Shown here: piece by piece, positions 1-14,200 of the stretch | Layout: each line of letters opens with the position of its first letter | How positions within the stretch are numbered: position 1 is the first letter of the stretch | Assembly (NCBI GenBank): GCA_963576725.1 | Contig: OY755243.1 | Span: forward strand, 78,246,417 to 78,310,416 | DNA: 64,000 nucleotides | Source of the DNA: Azorinus chamasolen | Taxonomy: Eukaryota; Mollusca; Bivalvia; Cardiida; Solecurtidae | Direction of reading: 5' to 3' | The notes under the pieces: model-generated | What the model was told of the DNA's origin: nothing | The model's input: the letters and a program-made list of their open reading frames with translations, nothing else | The model's database searches: none | Program-made: the position numbers and the translations under genes

Positions 1-200
1 TGACGTCATAAATAATTATTTGAGAGAACAGTTAGGGGAATCGGAACACTGACCGCAGAAATTTCACTCTACTTTGTTATTGTAGTAGTAGAGAACATTT
101 TAACACAATGCGGAATATAGTCAATACACATTCATCAAATGTCATATCAGACTCAAGTTTCAGTTTTTACTGAATTGAAAACCTTATAAATACATGCTGA
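1..200. repeat. segmental duplication block, partner 50,660-50,890
   Basis: Shared: ATTTGAGAGAACA, CGGAACACTGACC, GTAGAGAACATTT, CAATGC and TCAGTTTT(T/C)ACTGAA in the same order. No gene seen. Confidence 0.75.
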
Positions 201-329
201 TTTTATATTATATTCTCATGTCCACCTGAGAGCAAAGAACATTTAAGTAAATCTGTGTAAAACGGTCAATAATAGAGAAATCTATTTCTGTGTTTTAATT
301 CTTTCCTGCATATAAACGCTGTTTTACAC

Positions 330-405
330 CTTTGCAAACAGAAAAGACCCAGATCGGATGGCTACTGCAAGAGCTGTCTGATCAAGGTCTGCTCTGTTTG
401 CTTAT
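330..405. repeat. fold-back MITE core
   Basis: GCAAACAGAAAAGACCCAGA pairs with TCAAGGTCTGCTCTGTTTGC, with mismatches; part of the CCCTTTCC-type family. Confidence 0.75.
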
Positions 406-1130
406 GAAATTATTATAGATCTGACTACAGCTTCTACTGATATAAAAGAAGTGTGATATAATTTTCAGATAATAAATATGGATGGTGTCATTATTTCTTA
501 CATTAATATTTAATAAAGAAATGGTTAAGGCAGGTGGTCGTTTAACCCTTATACGTATTTATCCTTCAGGGTCAAATGTCAAATTGGCCGAGGGGGTATA
601 GTGTTTCACAAACACATCTTGTATTCTATCGTTTAAAATTCTAGGCATGATTAATTTTGATTTTGGAGTTGGCTCAATGCAATAAATATTGAGTTTTGCA
701 GTAATTTTACATTTTATGCGTTCACCTGAATTTGGTGGTACCACAGTTCGCTTATTGATCAACACATTTGCTATTGTTGGGATATTTTCTTTAAAAAAGA
801 GTTATGAGTGGAAATTTCTCTCAAGTCTAAAAAGTACCCCAGTGGTAAAGCAGATCATGTCCCAGTAACATGTCATCGTGAATTGGGGCAACGTACAGAC
901 GTTCCCAGAAAAGTTGGCTTCCTAACTTGATATATTACAAAAGTCCTCCCTTACTTGCAACAGGTTTCATTATGAATCTGAAGGTAATAGAATTTTCTTC
1001 AGCTAAATGCATCTGGACTATGATTCTTATGTGAATGTACTATTATAACGAATTAATCCAATTAATATTCATTTTTATCTTTTACATGAATATTCATGGA
1101 TTTAATACAGGGCAACAGTAAAATACATTC
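406..1130. other. no recognisable gene
   Basis: AT-rich, with a possible MITE arm at 535-560 (GTTTAACCCTTATACG). Nothing else seen. Confidence 0.5.
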
Positions 1131-1200
1131 CGAGGGCTTGGTGCAAAACTATTGTAACTCCTTAGTGAAGGAGTTACAATAGTTTTGCACCAAGCCCTCG
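1131..1200. repeat. perfect 33-bp-stem hairpin
   Basis: CGAGGGCTTGGTGCAAAACT... with a 4-nt AGTG loop and its exact complement. No mismatch in either arm. Confidence 0.95.
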
Positions 1201-1689
1201 ATTCTCCATTACTTTTGCCCTTTCCAAGAGGCAAAACCCTGGATACTGGTTATGAACAAAACAAAACAAAACAAAACAAAAATGTGGAACTTAAGCATTC
1301 TACAGACAAATCTGTGATAAATTTTGCAAGCAGTTTGCGTCATGATAAGATACGGGTATCCAGCAGACCAAAAGAAATACACTGAATTCATTATGGACGT
1401 TTTATGCAAAACCTCCATGCTATGATAAACATCTACCTCATTTACATACACAAAATTAGTCTGAAAACAGATTGGGTTGTACGTCGCTTTAACAGTATTT
1501 CAGCCACATCGCGACGTCCAGCTAATTTGCAGGTGGAGGAAGACCCCCAGAGGTCCTTCTTTGCACGGAACAAATTGCATTTCGGTTTGGACACGACAGC
1601 ATATTAAAATGCTAGAATCAGCCACCATGTCGAATATTCCCGTCATATAAACATCTTTTCACGCCTTTACAAACAAAGTTCTCATATCA

Positions 1690-1880
1690 GTATCCATGCT
1701 TATAAAACGTTTTAATTGAGTCTGAGTTCATTCTCAAGCTTTTGATTGGTCAGATTTGAGCCAAAGGCTTCAAATCTGACCAATCAAAAACTTGAGAACG
1801 AACTCAGGCTCAAATCTGACCAATCAAAAGCTTGAGAACGAACCCAGACTCAACTAAAAAGCTTTATAAGCATGGACCCA
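1690..1880. repeat. fold-back element family A, copy 1
   Basis: A long inverted repeat from ATCCATGCTTATAAAACG to CTTTATAAGCATGGACCCA, with TTGATTGGTCAGATTTGAG in the arms. Others are at 8081, 10172, 12873, 21531 and 63650. An extra arm segment is duplicated in this copy. Confidence 0.88.
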
Positions 1881-2151
1881 GATGCCTCCTGAAGGAAGAG
1901 CCGTTAATCAAATCAAACCAGACTACAGTTTCGACCAATACCAAACCAGTCTGTGCAGAGTAGACCTAGATCAGACGGCTCTGTATGAAATCATAGTAGA
2001 TCAGATTCTACAGTTTCTACCAATACCAAAATATCCTTTGTACATATGCCATTGTCAAAATAATGCCAATAAATATTCACGTTGACATCTTTCTTACATA
2101 ACTATTCAAAAGGGAAATAGTAAAGGAGACATGGGCAATGGTTAAACATAC

Positions 2152-2266
2152 CAGGCAATCTTCCCATTGGAATTTTCTTTATTATCTCTTTCTGTACTTC
2201 AGGATCACCCCATTTCTTGCCCATATCGGTCATCACTAAAGTAGGATTAACACTACAAACACGTAT
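2152..2266 (-). CDS. DCXR: DCXR-like exon 6
   Basis: It encodes IRVCSVNPTLVMTDMG followed by a lysine-rich helix and PMGRLP. Acceptor TTTCCAG|ATA, donor CCTG|GTATGT, leaving one base of a split Gly codon. The terminal exon is not in the window. Confidence 0.92.
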
Positions 2267-5200
2267 CTGGAAATAACAGTATTAACAATGACGCTTAGCG
2301 GGAACTGTTTACAGTTACAGTAAACCCTCGCTAATGCGACCACCTAAATTGGTATAATTATGGGTGCTAGGTGCAGGTGATAGCTTAATGCAAGACGAAA
2401 GTAATGCAGAAAGCTCCTAGAGGAGCTTTCTGCATTACCTTTGTACTGCATTAAGCAACCACCTGCTTATAAATACACTCATGTTTATTCATTAAGTGGT
2501 CGCATTAGCGGGGTTCTACTGTAACAGTATTAACATTATTAGTTATGCAGTGCGTAGTGTCCCTAATATGGACTATACACTGCCAGCTTCGCCTCGTCCC
2601 ATATTAATATTTGCTGGCAGTGTATAGTCCATATTAGGGACACTAAGCACTGCATAACTAATTTATCTTACCGACTACCTTTAATTTCAAGTATAATTTA
2701 CACGCATGTTTGCATCATAGACCTACGTGTATGGCTTTCCGTGGGGAAACAAGGGAATTAACTCTTGCAAACATGATATTACAATAAGAGCGGAGTAAAT
2801 TACCTCCCTTTAATAGAATTAAAGAAAATATTTTGTATTCGCCTCAAATCTCGTTTATATAGTTTGATTTTTCTTTTTTATCATTGTAAAACTAATTAAT
2901 GTTTATATTTCAACTCCAATTAAAGCATAAATTATATGTATGCATTTTTTAAAACTTTAAGGATGAATATAAAATATTATTATAATTAAGAGAAAAGCAT
3001 ATGGCTGTCAAATAAGGGAAGTAACTCTTGTAAAGCCATGATAAGGATTTTAGTACCCCCATTAGGAATCTATGGGGGTTTCTCGTGACCTCTATTGACT
3101 AATGGAATGACAAGAATTTTGTAGGAGGTAAGATAATGACGCATAGCGGGCACTGTTAATAGTTATATTGGTAACAAACATCTGGAAGAGATTGCAGGCA
3201 AACTGCCAGAACGTGTATGAAAATGATAACAGTATCACTGATCAAGTACTGCAGTACTGATGATGGTTCCAAATTTTAAAAATGTATTAAATTGGATTTA
3301 AATAATTTAGAGAAACGAAATGGTTAAGGTAGTGAAGAATAGTTGTGTTCTATGTTCGGATGCTACACATTTAGATCAAGGGTTACGCTTCGGTCTTCCC
3401 CTAGCTGCTATTTTAAGAAAGAACGGGAAAGAATCGACTCGCGCATGCGCGATCTTAGGGTGGAAGCATATTTTCATCATCACATCGTAGTAAGGACTAG
3501 AGTTAGTTTTTCACTGCGCCGTTCTAAAAATTGCCACAATGCAGTCAATACTAAAATGTAGTCAATACTGAACTGAAGTAGAACTGTCAACACATGTTTG
3601 GATACAATAAAAGCACCACAGATAACACGTACGGGGAACTAAGAATCTTTACAGTAAGACCGGTAACAGATATCTGGAACAGATTGCAATTAAACATGTA
3701 CAATGTCAGTATGTAATTGGACATTACATAAAAATACCACATTACATTACTGTCAAAGCACATGGATTACAACTTACATCACATTATTAGTCCCCCACCG
3801 GTTACCGGTTGGGGGACTATAAGTTTGCTCGATTCCGTCCGTCTGTCCATCCGTCTGTCCGTCCGTCTGTCACGCTTCGTGTCTGGGCCATATCTCCTAC
3901 AAAGTTATGCCAAATTCATTATAACTTCACACATTGAAGAAGCATGATGAGGGCTAGTGTCGTGCACAAGGGCCATAACTCTAGCATCAATATTTTTGGA
4001 GTAATTCCCCTTTTACATATTTCATGTCCGGACAATAACTATTTATCTACTGGTTCAATTGATTTGAAACTTCACATATGGAACACTCATGATGATGGGT
4101 AGTGTCATATAACAAGGGCCATAACTCTAGCATCAATATTTTTGGAGTTCTTCCCCTTTTTCATATTTTCTTGTCAGTCCGTCTGTCACGCTTCGTGTCC
4201 GGGCAACATCTCCTACAAATTTAGGCCAAATTCATTATAACTTCACACATTGAAGAAGCATGATGAGGAGTAGTGTCATGCACAAGGGCCATAACTCTAG
4301 CATCAATATTTTTTGAGTTATTCCCCTTTTTCATATTTTTGTCCGAACAATAACTCTTTATCTACTGGTTTAATTGATTTGAAACTGCACATATTGAACA
4401 AGCATGAAGAGGGGGTAGTGTCATGCACAAGGGCCATAACTCTAACATCTATATTTTTGGAGTTATTCCCCATTTCATAATTTGTTGTCCAGGTAATAAC
4501 TCTTTATGTACTGGTTCAATTGATTTGAAACTTCACATATGGAACAATCATGATGATGGGTAGTGTCATATAACAATGGCCATAACTCTAGCATCAATAT
4601 TTTTGGAGTTCTTCCCCTTTTTCATATTTTCTTGTCAGTCCGTCTGTCACGCTTCGTGTCCGGGCAATATCTCCTACAAATTTAGGCCAAATTCATTATA
4701 ACTTCACACATTGAAGAAGCATGATGAGGAGTAGTGTCATGCACAAGGGCCATAACTCTAGCATCAATATTTTGTGAGTTATTCCCCTTTTTCATATTTT
4801 TGTCCGAACAATAACTCTTTATCTACTGGTTTAATTGATTTGAAACTTCACATATGGAACAAGCATGATGAGGGGGTAGTGTCATGCACAAGGGCCATAA
4901 CTCTAGCATCGATATTTTTGGAGTTATACCCCATTTCATAATTTGTTGTCCAGGTAATAACTCTTTATGTACTTGTTCAATTGATTTGAAACTTCTCATA
5001 TGGAACAAGCATGATGAGGTGTAGTGTCATGCACAAGGGCAATAACTCTAGCATCAATATTTCTTTCATATTTTTTTGTCGCGACAATACCTTTTTATTT
5101 ACTGATTAAATGTATGAAAATAGGTACTAATACCATTCAGGTGGTCATGTATATACTATGGTCAACCACACCATGGGTGGGTGGGGTGGTAAGAGTGGAG

Positions 5201-8200
5201 TTTTGTTCCGTCCGGTGGGGGACCCATGTCTTGCATAGCAATACAACATGTCCTTATTTATGTAAGCATGCATCTGTAACATATTAAAGTGTCTCTACAT
5301 GTAAGAGCTGTAAGAACACGTGTGCTTGGGGCGAGCATCCCACCAAGTTCCCCATTATCTCGTTGTCCCTTTTTCATATCCATATGATCATTTCTTGATA
5401 GTTTTGATTGAAAACATGGTGTGTAATCACGTGCTTATAGTCGAATGAATAATAATGCTCATACCAATCCTTAATACTTTTGTGTAAAATTACACTAAAT
5501 TACCTCTCAAGTATTTTGTGTAAAATGCAGGTGGCTGCTTAAAGCAAGGTGAAAGTAAAACAGAACGCTCCTGTAGGAGCGTTCTGTTTTACATTCACCT
5601 TGCTTAACCCTTCGCTTGCTGAATTTTAAAATACATTTCTCCTTCTTTACCCATGCCCTGTTGTATAATTACATATATCTTCACTGTGTACAAGTATTTC
5701 GTTATGCAAACACTGCTGTGGAGTGCACTGGTTGCACAATCAACTTGTAAATAGTGCAGACCCTGATGAGACAGCTCCTGCAGGAGCTGTCTCATCTGGG
5801 TCTTCACTATTTACAGGTAGGTATATTGACGCGATTAGCAAGCGAAGGGTTAAAGCAGCCACCTGCCCTTAATTCCAACTAATTAACACAATTTAGTTTA
5901 CCGTTATAGAGAGGTTTTACTGTAAAAAAATCTTTATACAGTTTTCCACAACATGTTTGAAATCAATATTTGTTTGTCAACACGAAATGTAAAATTTGAA
6001 CAAATGTCCACCGTTGTATTGACATTATGTGTGGGGAGAGGATCTATATAAGCGGTTGTGCTTTCGATCCAATCCCGTTTGTACCCATGATGATCTTGCT
6101 GAGCTATAGAATTTTTTAAATAAGATATGTTTAAACTAAGAACATGTGTGTGGACTTGTTTAGCTTGTGGGGTTGTGAGAGAAAACAACTATATGGATAT
6201 GTTTGTTTTGTTTATGGAACAAGAGAAATTAAAGGACTAAAGGGCAATTTCAGTTTGCTTGGCAATAACCATTTATTATACCGGTGTGACGCCTCTGACG
6301 CCAAGAACATTATACATTGTGTAATTCAGAACTAAAGATAAAAGTGCGTACCAAAATATTAAACTAATCATTTCGCCTCCAAACCCTATACTGCGACAAC
6401 TCTTAGAATCGTTTCTTCGACCACTCTTTAGAATCGTCTCTTCTAATAGAATCAAGGATGTGTTTTGTTCAAGCCGGGGGCTTCTATACCCTCACTTGGT
6501 CTGTTCGGAAAGTCGTTAAAGTACGTTTCCGACTGGAAACAGACCAGTCTCATGTATTGAAGCCCTAGTCTTTAATAAAATCCATGTTTTATTTTATTAG
6601 TGTGGTCTCGGCACTTGTACGTTGGTGTGAAATGCCCATTATACTGACATTGTCGGAGCACTCGTGCAGTGATTCAAGATATTTTATATACTGATATTGT
6701 ACGGTTCGAGTATCGCGCAACGGTGTAAGACCCCTAATGTACTGACATTGTGCGATCCCCGCACTCGTATTACAGTGTAAGAGCCCCTATATACTGACCC
6801 TGTGCGGTCCGAGTTCCAGTGCCATCGTTGCAGTTAGCATGTCCATTGCAGCTTTGGATGTACTATAGGCGAGGAATCCGGGTACTGTCCTTGTGCTAGC
6901 TACACTGGACATGTTCACGATGACCCCTCCAGATCCCCGAGACACCATCCCTTTGGCAACTACCTAGAAGTCCCCAAAATGGGATAAAATTGCGAAAAAA
7001 GAAAGAATACGAACAGAAAATGTTTTTATCTATTCTGTTTTACATGTTTTGGGAATTGACTGAAATGTTGTAACACCGCTGTGAGTTGGACATCCTTCTG
7101 CGGTGCATGGAAGGAAAGCAGCTCCCGGAGTTATGTACAAGAATTACCTAGAAGACAATTCAGTAAAACCTCCCTAAAGCAACCACTCAAAAATATATTT
7201 GTCGGATTTTGAAATCGGTGGTAGCTTAATGTTGGATATGACAGTAATTACAAAAAGGCCCTATCTACTCTGCTTTTATAAACCGGTGATTCCATGTTTA
7301 TTCACTAAGTGGGTTGTACTTAGCATTTTACCTGTTCAATATTAATGTAAGAAATTATGACGTCATGGATGTTTATTAGCTGTATTTTATAATGTTAATT
7401 TTCAAGGAAATGTTTGCTTTGACAAAACCAGTAGAATCACATCTATATCATGTCAAAAGCAAATAGAGCAGACCCTGATCAGAAGACCCGTATTGGAGTC
7501 GTGTAGCAACCGGAATTTCAATAAAAACCAGTTTTGCAATAATTATTGCAAAACTGGTTTTTATTGCAATTCCGGTTGCTACAGAGTCGTCTGATCCGGC
7601 CGGGTCTGTTTGCAAATGCGTGAAAAAAGCGTTTATACTAGGGAAAGGGATAGTTCCTTATACCACGAAGCAACATGATTGGCATGTGCAAACCACTTGT
7701 ATCTAGATTAGTAACTCAAGATCAGGATCTATGCTATTTGACTCTCGGTAACCCAGGATCAGGATCTATGCTATTTGACTCTCGGTAACCCAGGATCAGG
7801 ATCTATGCTATTTGACTCTCGGTAACCCAGGATCAGGATCTATGCTATTTGACTGTCGGTCAGGGGTTTCTGTATAGCTAGAGTGAATCGACAAGTACAG
7901 TAAAAAGCCCTCTAGGCCGGAATTCTAGTAGAGAAAATATAGATATTTATAGACAGGTGTCTGCTTAATGCAGGGTGAAAGTTATGCAGTAAGCTCCTAG
8001 AGGAGCTTTCTGTGTGACTGTCACCCAGCATTAAGTTGCCAGCCATGTCTCTAAGACCGATAACTATACTATTCAGTCCAGGGTCCATGCTTATAAAACA
8101 TTTAGTTGAGTCTGAGTTCGTTCTCAAGTTTTTGATTGGTCAGATTTGAGCCTTTGGCTCACATCTGACCAATCAAAAGCTTGAGAACTCAAATCTGACC

Positions 8201-11200
8201 AAGCAAACGCTTGAGAACGAACTCAGACTCAACTAAAAAGCTTTATAAGCAGGAACCCAGTTTATAGGGGGTTTACTGTAAATTCCCTTGCTCGAGATCA
8301 GAGTCTGAGCAGACGGGACGTTTCCAACTGGATTCGGTTTAACCTTCAGTGTGTCTATTCACTATATTGTGCCAATATGATTGTTAGTAGTGTCTAAAAA
8401 GCGAACAATTAAAAGGTACGTAATATTGCTACAGTTCAGAGCAGACAGACCTTTTGCAACACAATATGGTTTAACTATATCGCTGCCAAACATTGTTGTC
8501 AGCAAAATTTGTCGTCTCCAACAATGTTGGTGTATTCAATCTTCCCCAATTTTCTTTTAAAAATATTACCGCAGTAATTAACAGTTTTGATCCTAATGAG
8601 TTACTCGGTGTCTCATTTGGATCCAAACTGTTTGAATAGGTTATCACCATTGCGACACTGGCAGTGAAATACTTAAAGGGGCAATTAATAATAACAGTTC
8701 AGTGCATACAGACCTTTTGAAACATGATAAAATTTAAATATTTTGTTGCCAATAATAATTATTTGTCGTCAGCAACATTTGTGGTACCTGTAAATGTCTC
8801 CCTTTTCTTCAACCCTTTCACCGACAATGTCGCATAAATGCACCACGACAAATAGTGCAGTCCCAGATCGGTCGCCGCCTTTTCAAGGTGGCGTCTGATC
8901 AGGGACTTCACTTTTTGTCCCAGTCTGTAGTTCTATATCTGTGCTTTATTCCTTTAAAACATGCATTTATTTATCTCATTTCCTTATTGTACCAAAATGA
9001 TTTAACAAAAATTGTATTGCAGACGACAATTAGAAATTTGGCACCGAAAGGATTATAAGCATTACCACAAAAACAAAAAGTTTATATCCCGATGAGACTT
9101 CTCGATCTAAACTGTTTGCATAGGTAATCACAGATGCGACATCTGGATCTAAACTGTTTGCATAGGTAATCATAGATGCGACATCTGGATCTAAACTGTT
9201 TGCATAGGTAATCACAGATGCGACATCTGGATCTAAACTGTTTGCATAGGTAATCACAGATGCGACATTGACAGCGAGAGACATACGATAGAAAAACAAA
9301 AGTTTGCTGAAGGACAAGAAAAATCCGAATTCTCTTCTATTACCACCAATTAAAAGCACGACCTAGAACCACAAGGGGCATGTTACTGTCTTCTTGACAT
9401 AAGACGTGTGCAAATCAAACAAAATGGTAATATTAGTTCATTTCTTTAGAGCTTTACATAACGATCAGTTAGAAAATGCTTCAAGATATGTTGATTTGAT
9501 TTTTTCACAAGAGAATGGTACCATACGACTCCAGTATGAAGATACACTAAATAAGCTACTTAGTTCGATATAACATTAAATTCTTACCTGAGATATGTTA
9601 AAGGCAGCTTTGAAGTTGATGTTATGGACACTGAAATCATAGAATCATAGAAAACAAACGATTGTCTGTAAATTCTTGTAACTCTTACAACTTTTTACTC
9701 ATTCCCTCATATTGACGATTTTTGACGACTCTGTACGTAAAAGTCATATTGTGAAATCATTGTGATAAATAGAGCATTTGCTCCTATAGGAGCAAATGCT
9801 CTATTTATCACAATGGTTTCAAACTACAAAATTCTAAAACTTCCCTTTTCTCCAGTTAATGCTCCGTTTCGGTAGATTTATTCAAGGAGGTTGTATCTAA
9901 AAATAGCCTATGAGGTAATGGGTGAAATAATAATGAAACTATGCCAACTATGCTAAATTTGGATCCGTTGCAATGTTGATTACTTCCTATTTGATCAACA
10001 TTTTGAGATACTATGGACTGAGTATCAAACAGCTTTGATCCTGGTGAAACATCGAGTTTCGCGGTGACATCGAGTGTCGCGGTGTCTCATCAGGATCCAA
10101 AGTGTTTGAAAATGCTAGTCAAGGAAAAAGACTCAGGTTGCGTCAAATGTTTAGAAAGATTAATAAATATGTATCCATGCTTATAAAACGTTAAGTTGAG
10201 TCAGGGGTCGATCTCAAGCTTTTGATTGGTCAGATTTGAGCAAAGGCTCAACTCTGAACAATCAAAAGGTTGAGATCGAACTCAGACTCAACAAAAAAGC
10301 TTTATAAGCATGGACCCAGATTTAACAATTTTAGAGGCGAGGAAACAGTAGAACATTTCCATTGCCACCACTTTAAGATGTGAAAGTGTTGGTCTTAGAG
10401 GTAGACTGTAGCTTAACCCTTTCCCTGTTTTATGTTTATTCCAAATTTAAATATCTACTTTACCCATTTGCGCCCGGTAGATTTTTCCATGTTTATACAT
10501 TGGTTTAGTCCATTATTTATGGCTTTCGGAGCCATATAGCAATCGGTCTCTTAACGGCAACGAGTTCACTTGTCTAGTGAACATGCGCAAGACAAAATAG
10601 TTTTCTTCAAGTCTGCACTAGTTTGGTTGTAAAATGTTCATGTATTTGTTTACTCTTCATGTATTTAATACTAATTCGCTGTGTAAGATAATTACTACTA
10701 ATCTACACAAAGATAAACTTTTTAAAAGTCTTTAAAAAGTCTATATAGGATTCTACGACGTATAGATACAGATACAGATACAGAATTTTAATAAACTCCA
10801 AAGAAGACGCGAACGAATATTTTAACCGTAGTTTTCGCAACACCTTGGCGTTCTAAAGCAGAAGGAATATAGCCGAGGTTTCCGATTGCATTTTTATACA
10901 CATTCGTAAATGATTAGCATATAGACCTACATCCTCAGCCAATCAAACTGCCTTTTGCGTCGCATTCGGTCATTTCCGTTTGACCCGTACTCAAATTAGA
11001 AATAGGAAGTTTCATAAAGGACAAGGTCAAAGAAATCTAAAATAACCAACCAATGAAATTCGGAATTCCCATATACACATGTATCACGCATCGAACAGCG
11101 TGTTTTGACTATGACACCCAACCTCAACACAAGTCTAAGTCTTACAAGAAGTAAAACCGTAAAAACACGGGGTTCTATCGGCTTATCAAAGTAAGTATTG

Positions 11201-14200
11201 ACCATAGATGGTTTTCAACACATATTCAATCAAATTATATTCCAGTGTCAATAACAACTGTGAAAATAGAGCCTCTTCTATGTATCGTGTAACCGCCGAG
11301 TCGCCGTCGTTTGCTCAAGACGTTTGTGTCATGTAAAATCGAAAGTATAGGTAGCAATTTGTGGGAATGTCTTTCCAAGATTACAACTCTACTTCAGACT
11401 GTAGTTCTGAATTTGAGTTTCATCAGGTTCCAAACAACTACCGTAATTGTATGTACATGTATGGATCCACTAAGTAATTAAAAATAAAAACGGTCTACCT
11501 TCAATTTGTACGCAGACAACATTTATTCAAAATAAACGAGTGCTGAACATGGAAAAATAAATGTTATGTGTAAGAATTAGTTGAACAAAAAATGTAGGAT
11601 TATAGGTAGCTTTTGTATAACTTTGATGTTATGCTTCAGTTTTTGCATCAGCTATGGACATGAAATCATTAATTGACCCTTTACTTCATGAATATTCATG
11701 TAAGAAATAATGACATCATGAATATAATTAAGATATTATTTTGGCCATAGTAGAAACTAGAAGCATGTCTATATATAAACAGCAGATCATGAGATGGCCC
11801 CTTTTGTTTCAGTATGTCCTATTTTTATGCCCCCAAATCAATGGGGGGGGGGGTGATTGGGGGGGGGGGCTCAAACTTTAATGTTGGCAATAACTTTGTA
11901 GCCATTGCACATACATACTTCAAACCTGGCATGCCTGTGCAACTTACAGAGGCGAACATTTTTATTTATTTTTGGGGGTGAGGGGTGGGGGGACTTATTA
12001 AAATCAAGGTCATATAACAGTTAAATGTCACATGTCACATTACGGGTCAAATTTATATTATATTGGTCACAAACAGGGACATAGTGTTTCACAAAAATGT
12101 GTTGTTATTAACACTTTTATCAAATCCAAGACGTTATTGTTATTAACTCCCCAAATTCCCCCTTACACTTAAAGGCATTTCGAAAGGAATGTTGACCCAT
12201 AAACCCCATGCTGTGTATTTTGAGAGCTGACTGTCAAGCATCTGATACACAAACTAATAATAAGGCGGGCTACCATCACAGAAGATCAATGTATAATTGC
12301 ATAACTTTATCTCTTATGGCTATGGACCTTGACTGGACACTGCAGGAGCACAGCTGGATACTGGGTATATAGGAGGGGGGGGGGGGTTACTTATATAAGG
12401 AGCTTTGAAATGCCTTTAACATCCATATCAAACCCGAAAGCCATTATGGCCATTCAGGCTAGGGGTCCCTGGCCTAATTGTTCAATTTGTTTTTGTTTGA
12501 TATTGAAATTCCTATCAGCAAACATCGTAGACTCTGATCAAACGCCGCATAATGCGGCGTCTGATCAGAGTCTGCACTGTTTGCCTTTGTCCCTTATATG
12601 GGATCGTGGGAACAAATGGGTTAATATTCAATGATAAAACAGTTATAATGAAATATGGAAGATGGAACATTGTAATCATATTAGAGAGTAAAGGAACGGA
12701 ACTATCAAATTCCATTAGCAAACAGCAGATCCTGATCAGAAGGCTCTAAAGGAGCCATTTGATTGGGTCTACTCTGTTAACAAATGCGCGAAAAAGCATT
12801 TATATGATGGAAAGAGTTAATGCATGACGAAAACTAAGCAGAAATTGGGTAATAATTACGGGTCCACGAATTCTGGGTCCATGCTTATAAAGCTTTTAGT
12901 TGAGTCTGAGATCGTTCTCAAGCTTTTGATTGGTCAGATTTGAGCCTTTGGCTCAAATCTGACCAATCAAAAGCTTGAGAAATCAAATCTGACCAATCAA
13001 AAGCTTGAGAACGAAACTCAGACTCAACTAAAAGCTTTATAAGCATGGGCCCAGATCTCGCGAAATAATGGAATGAACCGCTATAGGGGTGTGATAAAAC
13101 ATGAACCGCTATAGGGGTGTGATAAAACATGAACCGCTATAGGGGTGTGATAAAACATTTGAATATGTACAGTAGAACATGTTCTAAGCGACTATTAAAA
13201 ATAGGTCTAATTGAGGGTTTGTAAGGCAGGAAGTAGCTTAATGCGGGTCAAAAGTAATGCAGAAAGCTCATATAGGAGCATTAAGGAACCACCTGTTTTT
13301 AAGACTACTGTGTTAAGTGGTCGTTTATAGAGAGATTCATTATATATTTTCTCTCCGCGCGTCTCTAAAAAACTACTACAAATACAGTTTACTTGTAAAA
13401 TTCCTCCTTGGTAAGTTCTAAGACCGGCACAAGGCTCAGTATGCCAGCATTGTTGACAAGTAGGTCAATATTGCCCATCTTCTCCACGGCTTCGCGAGTT
13501 TTCTCCCAGTCAGCAATGTCCTGACAGCATGTCTCTATGGATGGAACCTGGACATGATAACGAACTGTGGGTCTTGCATGCTATTGTTTACCGTTATAAC
13601 GATAATCTCGACACGGAGTTTGCAAACAGTTCGTCGTCTCACTCTCGACATAATCTGCGACTGATCAGGATCAGCGCTGTCTGATACTCTGCCATTCCCT
13701 CATATTGACGCCTTTTGACCCATTCCCTCATATTTATGCATTTTGACGCCTCTGTAAGTCACATTTTGAAACCATTGTGATAAATAGAGCATTTGCTCCA
13801 TATGAGCAAATGCTCTTTTTATCACAATGGTTTCAAAACTACACAATTCAAAAACTATAATTTTCCCTAGTAAATGCTCCTTTTCGGTATATTTATTCAA
13901 AGAGGTTGGATCTATAAATAGCCTATACGGGAATGGGTTAAAAGTTACCCGAATCGGAAGTAAGTAAAATGTTGGAGCAGATACATGTAGGCAAACATGT
14001 TGTTGGTTTTGTTCAGTTATTCTTATGAAGATTGTCAGTTTGAATGCCCCCTGCAATACAAGTAAAATGTTTACGCCGATACTCAGAATAACATCAGCAA
14101 AAACAGGAAATAGTCACAGGCTCTTCGATATCTATCGCATGAAAGTATGTTCTTCTTTAGTTTGTATTCGATCCGTTTTCTAGTAACATAATTTATTTCA

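Larger units (their letters stand above)
8280..9660. repeat. segmental duplication block with DCXR exon 4, partner 33,010-34,165
   Basis: Shared order: TGAGCAGAC, TATTGTGCC/TGTCTATTGTG, CAGAGCAGACAG, GACCTTTTGAAACATGATAA and exon 4. The 42-bp minisatellite is expanded only in this copy. Confidence 0.8.

Noticed and set aside
5750..5810. Possible tRNA or rho-type terminator hairpin
   Set aside because: The GC-rich hairpin is the palindromic centre of a TTAA MITE with another copy at 20,185; terminators of bacterial type are not expected in this genome.
7711..7862. CRISPR-like array of regularly spaced repeats
   Set aside because: The units are contiguous 37-bp direct repeats without unique spacers; it is a minisatellite in an animal intron.
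9030..9359. 109-codon minus-strand open frame with repeated ITYANSLDPDVAS
   Set aside because: It is the translation of a 42-bp minisatellite, whose length is a multiple of three; there is no start context, splice signal or domain.
13700..14056. 118-codon minus-strand ORF
   Set aside because: It runs through the CATTCCCTC MITE and its palindrome; no conserved motif.
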